The notes beneath the pieces were generated by a model. The model was not told the origin of the DNA, did no database searches, and worked only from the letters and a program-made list of their open reading frames with translations. The translations under genes and the position numbers were made by a program. Below are positions 6,199-14,590 of a DNA stretch of 14,590 bases, piece after piece (positions within the stretch are counted from its first letter, which is position 1; every line of letters begins with the position of its first letter). Source of the stretch: Solirubrobacteraceae bacterium (GTDB lineage: Bacteria; Actinomycetota; Thermoleophilia; Solirubrobacterales; Solirubrobacteraceae); assembly GCA_025935735.1 (NCBI GenBank), contig JAICUS010000085.1, positions 1 to 14,590 of the forward strand. Direction: 5' to 3'.

Positions 6199-7225
6199 TG
6201 GCGATCACCGGCTCGCGCGCCACGTCGGCCTCGCAGGCGTCGGGGTGGATGCATGCGGTGGCGCGGTCGGCGCCGGAGGTTGGGGGTGGGTGGGTGGAGT
6301 AACTTCGCAGCGGGAAGTCGCCGCCCTTGCAGTCCTCCTGCGCGAACGGGCAGCGCGGGTGGAACGGGCAACCCTCCGGCGGGTGGACGAGGTCGGGCGG
6401 CGCGCCCGCGATCGTCGACAGCCGGTCGCGGATCTGCTCGTAGTCGGGCACCGAGCGCAGCAGGCTGAGCGTGTACGGGTGGCGCGGCTCGCGGAACACG
6501 TCGGCCACCGCGCCGGTCTCCACCACCATCCCGCCGTACATCACCGCCACCTTCTGGCAGGTCTGGGCGATCACCGCGAGGTCGTGCGAGACGAACACGA
6601 GCGCTACCCCCAGCTCCTCCCGCAGCCCGCTGAGCAGCTTGAGGATCTGGTCCTGGATGGTCACGTCGAGCGCCGTCGTGGGCTCGTCGCACAGGATCAC
6701 CCGCGGGTCGCCGGACAGCGCGATGGCGATCATCACGCGCTGGCGCAGGCCGCCGGACAGCTCGTGCGGGTACGCGCGGGCGCGCCGGACCGGGTCCGGG
6801 ATGCCGACCAGCCGCATCAGCTCCAGCGCGCGGTCGTACGCCTGCGCCTTGGAGCGCCCGAGCCGCTGCCGCGGCGTCTCGGCGATCTGCTCGCCCACGC
6901 GCATCACCGGGTTCAGCGCGGTCATCGGCTCCTGGAAGACCATCGAGATCGCCCGCCCGCGCAGCTCGCGCACCCGCTTCGGGCTCATGCCGGTCAGGTC
7001 CTCGCCGTCGAGCGCGATCGACCCGCCGGTGACCAGGCCCACCCGCGGCAGCAGCCCGACGATCGCCCGCAGCGCCATCGTCTTGCCCGAGCCCGACTCG
7101 CCGACCAGCCCGAGCGCCTCGCCCGGCGCCACGGCGAACGACGCGCCGCGCACGGCGTGCACCACGCCGCGCCCGGCCTTGAGCTCGACCTGCAGGTCGC
7201 GGACATCCAGCAGCGGCGCAGTCAT
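6191..7225 (-). CDS. dppD: Peptide ABC importer ATPase, DppD/OppD type
   Basis: The partner ATPase, 344 residues. Walker A GESGSGKT (42-49), Q-loop MVFQEPMTALNPV (95-107), signature LSGGLRQR (156-163), Walker B VILCDEP (176-182), switch SHDLAVI (213-219). The oligopeptide-transporter C-terminal region has the four-cysteine set C286, C292, C299 and C325. Between FPLR and ATACIHP the protein carries a Ser/Pro/Thr stretch (YSTHPPPTSG, 309-318) longer than I expect for the family; its DNA is a G-rich tract on the opposite strand and its codons (CGA, AGT, CCA) are unusual for this genome. The ATG at 7225-7223 shares ATGA with the stop of dppC. The frame remains open far upstream, but this start is preferred because homology begins at LLDVRDLQV. 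Confidence 0.95.
   Translation of the reverse strand: MTAPLLDVRDLQVELKAGRGVVHAVRGASFAVAPGEALGLVGESGSGKTMALRAIVGLLPRVGLVTGGSIALDGEDLTGMSPKRVRELRGRAISMVFQEPMTALNPVMRVGEQIAETPRQRLGRSKAQAYDRALELMRLVGIPDPVRRARAYPHELSGGLRQRVMIAIALSGDPRVILCDEPTTALDVTIQDQILKLLSGLREELGVALVFVSHDLAVIAQTCQKVAVMYGGMVVETGAVADVFREPRHPYTLSLLRSVPDYEQIRDRLSTIAGAPPDLVHPPEGCPFHPRCPFAQEDCKGGDFPLRSYSTHPPPTSGADRATACIHPDACEADVAREPVIANV
6282..6297 (+). other. G-rich tract (near-quadruplex) opposite the dppD 3' region
   Basis: GGGGGTGGGTGGGTGG on the plus strand, the template strand of dppD. It shares the 13-mer GGGGTGGGTGGGT with the tract at 12215-12227. The last run is only two G, so a three-tier quadruplex is imperfect; a two-tier one is possible. 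It encodes the Pro-rich insert-like segment of DppD. Confidence 0.5.
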
Positions 7226-8094
7226 TCGGGGCGCAGCAGGTCGGCGAGCCCGTCGGCCAGCAGGGCCAGCCCGAGCGCGGTGATGACGACGGCGATGCCG
7301 GGGATGGTGACGAGCTCCCAGCGGGTGGTGATGTAGGTCTGCCCGTCGGCCATCATCCGGCCCCAGTCGGGCGTCGGCGGCTGCACGCCCAGGCCGAGGT
7401 AGCCGAGCGTGACGATGGCCAGGATGTCGAGCACGATGTCCGAGCAGGCGAACACGACGGCCTGCGTGACCACGTTGGGCAGCAGGTGCCGGACGAGGAT
7501 GCGCGGCGTCGACAACCCGCCCGCCCGGGCGGCGAGCACGTACTCCCGGCGTTTCTGGCTGAACACCTCGGCGCGGATGATCCGCGTGTAGGACACCCAG
7601 CCGACGATGGTGATGGCGATGTAGATGCCGCGCGCGCCCGGGCCGATCACGAACACGAGCGCGATGATGAGCACGTAGAACGGGAACGCCACGACGACGC
7701 TGACCAGCCAGTTCACCACGGTGTCGGTCTTGCCCGCGAAGTAGCCGGAGAGCAGCCCGAGCGTCGTGCCGATGATGAACGGCAGCAGGACGGCCAGGAA
7801 CGCCACGCGCAGGTCGGTGCGTGCGCCGTAGACCAGCCGCGACCACACGTCGCGCCCGAGGTCGTCGGTGCCGAGCAGGTAGCCGTTCTCGCCCGGCTTG
7901 GAGAGGGCGTGCAGCAGGTCCTGGTGGGTCGGGTCGTGCGAGGTGATCAGCGGCGCGCAGATCGCCATGAGCACGATCACGCCGAGGATCGCGATCCCGG
8001 CCACCAGCGTCGGGATCCGGTACCAGCGGCGGCCGGCGCGGCCGGTGTGCTCGATCTGCGTCGCGCCGGCGACGACGTCGGCGACCGCGGCCAT
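7222..8094 (-). CDS. dppC: Peptide ABC importer permease, DppC/OppC type
   Basis: A 290-residue inner-membrane permease. An N-terminal cytoplasmic stretch leads to the first membrane helix at about 30-50, followed by the family's short periplasmic segment containing LLGTDDLGRDVWSRL (73-87) and roughly five more helices. The EAA-type coupling loop REYVLAARAGG...LPN (183-207) contacts the ATPases. The end has the DppC hallmark GLGVQPPTPDWGRMM (234-248). The ATG at 8094-8092 overlaps the TGA of dppB by one base (TGATG), and the stop overlaps the dppD start. This forms the membrane channel with DppB. Confidence 0.95.
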   Translation of the reverse strand: MAAVADVVAGATQIEHTGRAGRRWYRIPTLVAGIAILGVIVLMAICAPLITSHDPTHQDLLHALSKPGENGYLLGTDDLGRDVWSRLVYGARTDLRVAFLAVLLPFIIGTTLGLLSGYFAGKTDTVVNWLVSVVVAFPFYVLIIALVFVIGPGARGIYIAITIVGWVSYTRIIRAEVFSQKRREYVLAARAGGLSTPRILVRHLLPNVVTQAVVFACSDIVLDILAIVTLGYLGLGVQPPTPDWGRMMADGQTYITTRWELVTIPGIAVVITALGLALLADGLADLLRPE

Positions 8095-9038
8095 CAGCCG
8101 AACCTCACGCGCGGGTCGAGCATGGCCTGCACGACGTCGGCCACCAAGTAGATGAGCACCACCAGCACGGCGAAGGCCAGGGTCACCGCCTGCACCACCG
8201 GGAAGTCGCGCTGGAAGATCGAGTTGATCATCAGCTGGCCGATGCCGGGCAGGTCGAAGACCTGCTCGATGATGAGCGTGCCGCCGACCAGGTAGGCGAG
8301 GTTGACGGCGAGGACGGCGGTGGTGGAGATGATCGCGTTGCGCAGCGCATGCTTGAGGAGGACCCGGCGCTCGCCCACGCCTTTCGACCGCGCGGTGGTG
8401 ATGTAGTCGGACTGCAGAACTTCCAGCAGCGCGTTGCGCAGGCTGCGGATGAGGATGGGCACGAAAGCCAGCGCTACGGTCAGCGCCGGCAGGAACATCG
8501 CCTGCACGTGGCCGCCGAAGCCATGGCCGTAGCCGCCGACCGGGAACGCCCGGCCCAGGTGCAGGGCGAAGATCAGCAGAAGCATGATCCCCACCCAGAA
8601 CGGCGGCATGCCGAAGCCGACAAGCGGCACGGCGCGCACGAGGTGGTCCGGCAGGCGGTCGCGCCTGGTGGCCGCGATCAGCGCCAGCGGCACCGCGATG
8701 ATCATCGACAGCAGGCCGCCGAATGCGATGAGGAACAGCGTCACCGGCAGCTTCTGCCACACCAGGCCGCCGGCGTTGACGCCGTAGAACAGCGACGTCC
8801 CCAGGTCGCCGTGGAGCATGCGGCCAAGGAACTTCACGTACTGCACCGGCAGAGGCTTGTCCAGCCCCCACTCCTTGTGCAGCAGCGCGATCTTGGCCGG
8901 CGTCGCCTTGTTGCCCAGGATCGTCAGCGCCGGGTCCCCCGGGATGAGGTGGATCAGCATGAACGTCAGGAACGTCACGCCCAGCGCGATCGGCACGAGC
9001 GCCAATACGCGCCGGGCGACATACGACGGCAGGCCCAT
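8094..9038 (-). CDS. dppB: Peptide ABC importer permease, DppB/OppB type
   Basis: A 314-residue permease with about six membrane helices; the first spans about 9-31 and ends in the family motif HLIPGDPA (30-37). Typical DppB features follow: WGLDKPLPVQY (57-67), HGDLGTSLFYG (76-86), the EAA coupling loop SDYITTARSKGVGERRVLLK (210-229), and the terminal VADVVQAMLDPRVRFG. The start lies three bases after the TAG of the binding-protein gene, so the order binding protein, DppB, DppC, DppD, DppF is the classical dpp/opp order. Confidence 0.95.
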   Translation of the reverse strand: MGLPSYVARRVLALVPIALGVTFLTFMLIHLIPGDPALTILGNKATPAKIALLHKEWGLDKPLPVQYVKFLGRMLHGDLGTSLFYGVNAGGLVWQKLPVTLFLIAFGGLLSMIIAVPLALIAATRRDRLPDHLVRAVPLVGFGMPPFWVGIMLLLIFALHLGRAFPVGGYGHGFGGHVQAMFLPALTVALAFVPILIRSLRNALLEVLQSDYITTARSKGVGERRVLLKHALRNAIISTTAVLAVNLAYLVGGTLIIEQVFDLPGIGQLMINSIFQRDFPVVQAVTLAFAVLVVLIYLVADVVQAMLDPRVRFG

Positions 9039-9041
9039 CGG

Positions 9042-10649
9042 CTACCCGATCCAGGCGTCCTCGAGGTGGTAGTTGCCGAGCGGATACACGTAGAAGCCGT
9101 GCAGGTTGGACCGGTAGGCATACCGGAACGGCGAGTAGTACAGCGGCCCGAGGAACGCGTCCTGCGCCGCGATCGACTGGATCTGCGAGTAGAGCTTCTG
9201 CCGCTGGGCCGGGTCCTCGTTGTGCTCGGCCTGGTGTGAGAGCGTGACCAGCTTCGGGTTGTTGTAGTCGGTGAAGAACGAGTGCGCGCCGCCGCCCTTG
9301 GGGTCGATGGCGAACTCCACCAGCTCGTCCGGGTCGGCGATGTCCATCGTCCAGTAGGAGAAGCCGAGCTGGTACTTGAGGTTCTGGACGTCCTGGAACT
9401 CGGTCGCCGTGTCCTCGGTCTTCAGCGTGATGTCGATGCCCAGCGGCTTGAGCGCCTGCTGCATGATCTGGGCGATCTGGTTCTCGGTCTGGGCGCCGGA
9501 GCCGACCAGCATCTCGACTTTGAAGCCGTGCGGGTACTTGGACTGCGCGAGCTCCTGCTTGGCCTTGGCCATGTCGAACTTCAGGCCCGGCGTGTTCTTG
9601 TCATAGAACGGGACCTGCGGCGGCAGGAACGAGTTCGCCGGCTGGCCGTGCCCGAACAGCACGGACTTCACGACCGCGTTGTAGTCGATCGAGGAGAGGA
9701 GCGCCCGCCGCACGTGCACGTCCTTGAGCGGCGCGTAGTTCTCGTTCATCTCCAGGTAGTCCGTGCGCGTCGACGGGAACAGGCCCATCTTCACGTCGGG
9801 CGTGTTCTGGAGCTTGGTGATCGAGTTGAACGGCGGGAACTCGTCGACCTGGATCTGGTTGCCGCGCAGCTGCAGCTCGCGCGTGTTGTCCTCGGACACG
9901 TAGGTCCAGGTGACCTTGTCGAGGTAGGGCTTGCCCTTCTGCCAGTAGTTCGGGTTGCGCTTGAAGGTCACCGACTTGCCGACCACGCGCGAGTCCCACA
10001 TGAACGGCCCGGTGCCCACCGGGTGCTTGTAGAAGTCGGCGCGCGACTCGCCGCCGAAGTCCTTGGGGATGATCCCGTTCGCGAACAGCGCGATGTCGGC
10101 CACGAACGGCGCCCAGCGGTACTTGAGGTGGAAGACGACGGTCTGGGGATCGGGCGTGGTGATCTTCTTGATCGCCGCGTCGAGGTAGCCCCAGCCCTTC
10201 TTCGCGCTGCGGGCGTCGTCGAGGGAGAACTTCACGTCGGCCGACGTCATGTCCTGGCCGTTGGAGAACTTGACGCCCTGGCGCAGCTTGAACGTGTAGG
10301 TCAGGCCGTCGCCGGACTTCGTGTAGCTCGTCGCCAGCCACGGCTGCAGCGTCTTGCCGTCCTTGCCCACGGTGTAGAGCGACTCCATGATCTGCTCGGC
10401 CAGCCAGATCGACTCGTTCTGGAACACGCTCGTCTTGTCGAAGGACTGCGAGTCCTCGATGCGCGCGATGGTCAGCGTGCCGCCGCGCTTGGGCTGACCG
10501 CCGGTGTCCTTCGGGACGCTGCCCTGGGTGCCGGAGCCGCTACCGCCCCCGCTCCCGTTTCCGCTCGAGCCGGAGCTGCCGCCGCAGCCGGCCAGGGCCA
10601 CCACGGCCACGGCCGTGCAGAGCAGCCCGAATCGCTTGTGAACCCGCAT
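9042..10649 (-). CDS. dppA: Peptide ABC importer substrate-binding lipoprotein, SBP_bac_5 family
   Basis: A 535-residue extracytoplasmic binding protein. A basic N-terminus and hydrophobic stretch end in the lipobox VALAGC with the lipidated cysteine at C22, so it is membrane-anchored. A Gly/Ser linker covers residues 23-44 and the mature fold begins at KRGGTLTIA. Family features include LQPWLATSYTKSGDGLTYTF, the motif LRQGVKFSNG (about 122-131), TGPFMW, and RNPNYWQKGKPYLD. The cleft decides the substrate (di/oligopeptide, nickel chelates, opines and other compounds bind relatives), and I cannot read the ligand from sequence. Strong Shine-Dalgarno just upstream. It is transcribed divergently from the gntR operon, sharing a 63-base intergenic region with a palindrome. 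Confidence 0.95.
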   Translation of the reverse strand: MRVHKRFGLLCTAVAVVALAGCGGSSGSSGNGSGGGSGSGTQGSVPKDTGGQPKRGGTLTIARIEDSQSFDKTSVFQNESIWLAEQIMESLYTVGKDGKTLQPWLATSYTKSGDGLTYTFKLRQGVKFSNGQDMTSADVKFSLDDARSAKKGWGYLDAAIKKITTPDPQTVVFHLKYRWAPFVADIALFANGIIPKDFGGESRADFYKHPVGTGPFMWDSRVVGKSVTFKRNPNYWQKGKPYLDKVTWTYVSEDNTRELQLRGNQIQVDEFPPFNSITKLQNTPDVKMGLFPSTRTDYLEMNENYAPLKDVHVRRALLSSIDYNAVVKSVLFGHGQPANSFLPPQVPFYDKNTPGLKFDMAKAKQELAQSKYPHGFKVEMLVGSGAQTENQIAQIMQQALKPLGIDITLKTEDTATEFQDVQNLKYQLGFSYWTMDIADPDELVEFAIDPKGGGAHSFFTDYNNPKLVTLSHQAEHNEDPAQRQKLYSQIQSIAAQDAFLGPLYYSPFRYAYRSNLHGFYVYPLGNYHLEDAWIG

Positions 10650-10650
10650 G

Positions 10651-10660
10651 TCCTCCTCCT
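10651..10660 (-). promoter_or_regulatory. Strong ribosome binding site of dppA
   Basis: AGGAGGAGGA on the minus strand; the distal AGGAGG copy lies five bases before the ATG at 10649. It is the best Shine-Dalgarno in the window, fitting the high expression usual for a binding protein relative to its permeases. Confidence 0.75.
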
Positions 10661-10689
10661 CAGGGAACGGCTGGCGCTGACGCTGCGCA

Positions 10690-10706
10690 CTGTGTACAAC
10701 ACACAG
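10690..10706. promoter_or_regulatory. Palindromic operator candidate for the GntR-family regulator
   Basis: CTGTGT at 10690-10695 and ACACAG at 10701-10706 form a perfect inverted repeat around ACAAC. A second, overlapping register gives TGTGT-ACA-ACACA (10691-10703), which has the GT-N3-AC core typical of FadR-type GntR operators. It lies 6 bases before the gntR start and about 41 bases before dppA, so one dimer could control both divergent transcripts. TACAAC (10695-10700), inside the palindrome, could serve as a -10 for gntR, which would make binding directly block it. No convincing promoter is seen for dppA. Confidence 0.6.
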
Positions 10707-10712
10707 GCTCAG

Positions 10713-11389
10713 ATGTCACGTCCATTTGTCCTCGAGCCCGATGCGGGCATCCCGGCGGGCCATCAGCCATTGTCCCGGACCGTGGCCGATTGGCTGGCCC
10801 AGCGCATCATCAGCGGCGAGGCGGCGCCGGGTGAGCGGCTGACCGAGCCCCGCATCGCCGAGCTCGCCGGGGTGAGCCGCTCGCCCGTCCGGGAGGCGCT
10901 GCGCATCCTCGCCGGCGAGGGCCTGGTGGAGATCACGCCCCGGCATGGCGCGCGGGTGACGCACGTCGGGGTGCGCGACGCGCGGGAGCTCTACGCGTGC
11001 CGGCTGCTGCTCGAGCCGACCTGCGCATATGAGGCCGTGCAGGCGATGACGCCGGCCGGCGTGGCCGAGCTGGACCGCATCCGGGCGCAGATGGAGGCGG
11101 CGGCCGGCGACGGGCCGCGCTTCCTCTCGCAGAACGTGGCGTACTTCCGCACCCTCGCCCGCCACTGCCCGAACACGCTGCTGCGCGAGTTCGTCGAGCT
11201 GACCTGGGCCAACGCGCAGCGCTACTGGAGCGTGTTCGCCCGGGTGGAGGGCTACAGCGCGGGCTCGCTGGCGTTCCACGAGCCGCTGCACGCGGCGGTC
11301 CGGACGGGCGATCCGGCGGCGGCGCAGGCGGCCGACCACGCGATCCTCGAGCGGGCGCGCAACGTCCTGGTGTCGACGCTCGAGACGCA

Positions 11390-11393
<4 letters not shown>
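10713..11393 (+). CDS. GntR-family transcriptional regulator, FCD (FadR) subfamily
   Basis: A 226-residue DNA-binding regulator. The winged helix-turn-helix spans about 18-85 with LTEPRIAELAGVSRSPVREA (43-62) and the wing EITPRHGARV. The all-helical FCD effector domain runs from about 88 to 220. FCD proteins usually bind a metal through a Asp-x3/4-His pair plus two later histidines; here the first pair reads NVAYFR (N141, R146) while H189 and H209 remain, so a complete metal site is doubtful. Such regulators respond to small organic acids and usually control the adjacent genes, here the divergent importer and the downstream catabolic genes. The ATG at 10713 has no good Shine-Dalgarno; an in-frame GTG at 10692 inside the palindrome is an alternative start. 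Confidence 0.9.
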
Positions 11394-13479
<2,086 letters not shown>

Positions 13480-13483
<4 letters not shown>

Positions 13484-14178
13484 GAGTGGTCGACCTCAAC
13501 TGGATGCAGCTCGAGGAGTACCTCAAGACCGAGGACCGGATCGTGCTGCCGCTCGGCTCGGTCGAGCAGCACGCGTACCTGTCGCTCGGCGTCGACGTGA
13601 TCCTCTCCCAACGCGTGGCCGAGGAGGCGGCCGAGCCGCTCGGCGTCGCCGTGCTGCCGTCGCTCCCGTACGGGATCACGCCGTACTTCGGCGCCTATCC
13701 CGGCAGCCCGACCGTGGGCGCGGAGACCTACGGGGCGCTGCTGCGCGACATCGCCGGCTCCCTGCACGGCCAGGGCTTCCGGCGCTTCTTCGTCGTCAAC
13801 GGGCACGGCGGGAACAAGCCCGGGCGCGAGCCGCTGGAGGCGTGGGCGGCCGAGACGGGGGCGCAGGTGCTGTGGCACGACTGGTGGTCGGCGCCGAAGA
13901 CGCGGGCGATCGTCGACTCGATCGACCCGGACGGCTCGCACGCGTCGTGGATGGAGAACTTCCCCTGGACGCGGCTGGAGGGCGTCGAGCAGCCGCCCGG
14001 GTCAAAGCCCAAGCAGGACATCGAGCCGCTGCGCTCGGAGGGGGCGCAGGCCGTGCGCGACCTGCTGGGCGACGGCTCGCTCGGCGGCTACTACGAGCGT
14101 CCCGACGAGGACGTGCTGCGGGTGTGGGCCGCGGGGGTGGAGGAGACGCGCGAGCGGCTCGAGCATGGCTGGAGCTGA
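13480..14178 (+). CDS. Creatininase-family metal-dependent amidohydrolase
   Basis: A 232-residue member of the creatininase/ArfB/MftE superfamily, which uses divalent metal to hydrolyse cyclic or linear amides. Metal-site motifs seen: PLGSVEQHAYLSLGVD (24-39; E29, H31, D39), VVNGHGGN (105-112; H109) and HASWMEN (154-160; H154, E159), matching the family's HAG-x-x-E element. In the first motif the Glu-to-Asp distance is ten residues rather than the eleven of the common EQHGPHLPLGTD form, placing it in an EQHAYLSL subgroup rather than with true creatininases. The Glu that follows the His in Pseudomonas creatininase (NGHxEN) is Gly here. The start shares ATGA with the stop of the fusion gene; the end overlaps the SDR start by 14 bases. 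Substrate unknown; ring opening or amide hydrolysis in the same pathway as the amidase is inferred. Confidence 0.9.
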
Positions 14179-14590
14179 CCGCGTCGCGCTCGTCACCGGC
14201 AGCGCGCACGGGATCGGCGCGGCGATCGTCGCCGCGCTGCGTGACGAGGGCCTGACGGTCCACGGGGTCGACCGCGATGAGTGCGACGTCACCGACCCGG
14301 CGTCCGTGGCCTGGCTGCTGCACCGCATCGGCCGCGTGGACGTGCTCGTCAACTGCGCCGGCGGCGTGGCCGGCCAGGTCGGGCGGCCGCTGGAGGAGGT
14401 CTCCGACGCCGACTGGCGCGCCGTGGTCGACGCGAACCTGACGAGCACGTTCGTGTGCACGCGCGCCGTCGTCGCCGGAATGAAGGAGCGGGGCTGGGGC
14501 CGGATCGTCAACATCTCCTCCGGCGCCGGGCGCAGCGTGTCGCTGACCGGCATCCAGGCCTATGCGTCGGCCAAGGCCGGCCAGCTGGGC
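14165..14590 (+). CDS. Short-chain dehydrogenase/reductase, partial (3' end beyond window)
   Basis: The first 142 residues of a classical SDR. Seen: the cofactor motif TGSAHGIG (11-18), an acidic residue after the second strand (VDRDE, D36, which usually favours NAD(H) over NADP(H)), NCAGG (63-67), the catalytic serine region NISSG (116-120) and YASAK (Y133, K137). About 110 more residues are expected to the right. The ATG at 14165 lies inside the last codons of the creatininase-like gene, so it is part of the same coupled operon. It likely oxidises a hydroxyl or reduces a carbonyl on the intermediate handled by its neighbours; the substrate is not readable. Confidence 0.9.
   Translation, partial: MAGADRVALVTGSAHGIGAAIVAALRDEGLTVHGVDRDECDVTDPASVAWLLHRIGRVDVLVNCAGGVAGQVGRPLEEVSDADWRAVVDANLTSTFVCTRAVVAGMKERGWGRIVNISSGAGRSVSLTGIQAYASAKAGQLG

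Overview
The window is very GC-rich (roughly 70 percent or more), has GTG starts, stop/start overlaps at almost every operon junction, at least one gene that looks leaderless, and Arg/Ala-rich proteins. This points to a high-GC actinobacterium; a soil lineage such as Thermoleophilia/Solirubrobacterales is a guess from overall style, not from a marker gene. No rRNA, tRNA, CRISPR array, integrase or transposase is visible.

Left part (1-3618, minus strand): a tightly coupled operon read right to left. It has a possible 24-residue small ORF, a glutamate decarboxylase, a class II glutamine amidotransferase-like hydrolase, and a divergent SHMT-fold PLP enzyme that runs off the window edge. The last three overlap by 1 and 4 bases. 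The SHMT-like protein keeps the PLP lysine but has lost the positions equivalent to Glu57 and Tyr65 of E. coli GlyA, so it is probably not a housekeeping GlyA. The 370-base gap to the next gene also holds a short minus-strand fragment resembling the C-terminus of an Hcp-like protein.

Middle (3881-10649): a plus-strand cytoplasmic serine hydrolase of the beta-lactamase/S12 class meets, tail to tail with a 55-base overlap, a complete minus-strand dipeptide/oligopeptide ABC importer (lipoprotein binding protein, two permeases, two ATPases).

Right part (10650-14590): a 63-base divergent intergenic region carries a palindrome suited to a GntR/FadR-type regulator. A plus-strand operon then runs gntR (FCD type), a 697-residue fusion of a ketopantoate-reductase-family dehydrogenase with an amidase-signature hydrolase, a creatininase-family metallo-amidohydrolase, and an SDR dehydrogenase cut by the window end. 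All junctions overlap.

Taken together, the right two thirds read as a regulated uptake-and-degradation locus for a small amide, peptide or lactam-like compound: imported by the ABC system, opened by the amidohydrolases and oxidised or reduced by two dehydrogenases, under the local GntR regulator. The reductase-amidase fusion is the most unusual protein. The substrate cannot be told from sequence. Two short G-quadruplex-capable tracts sharing a 13-base core lie inside two otherwise conserved genes, in stretches of atypical codons.
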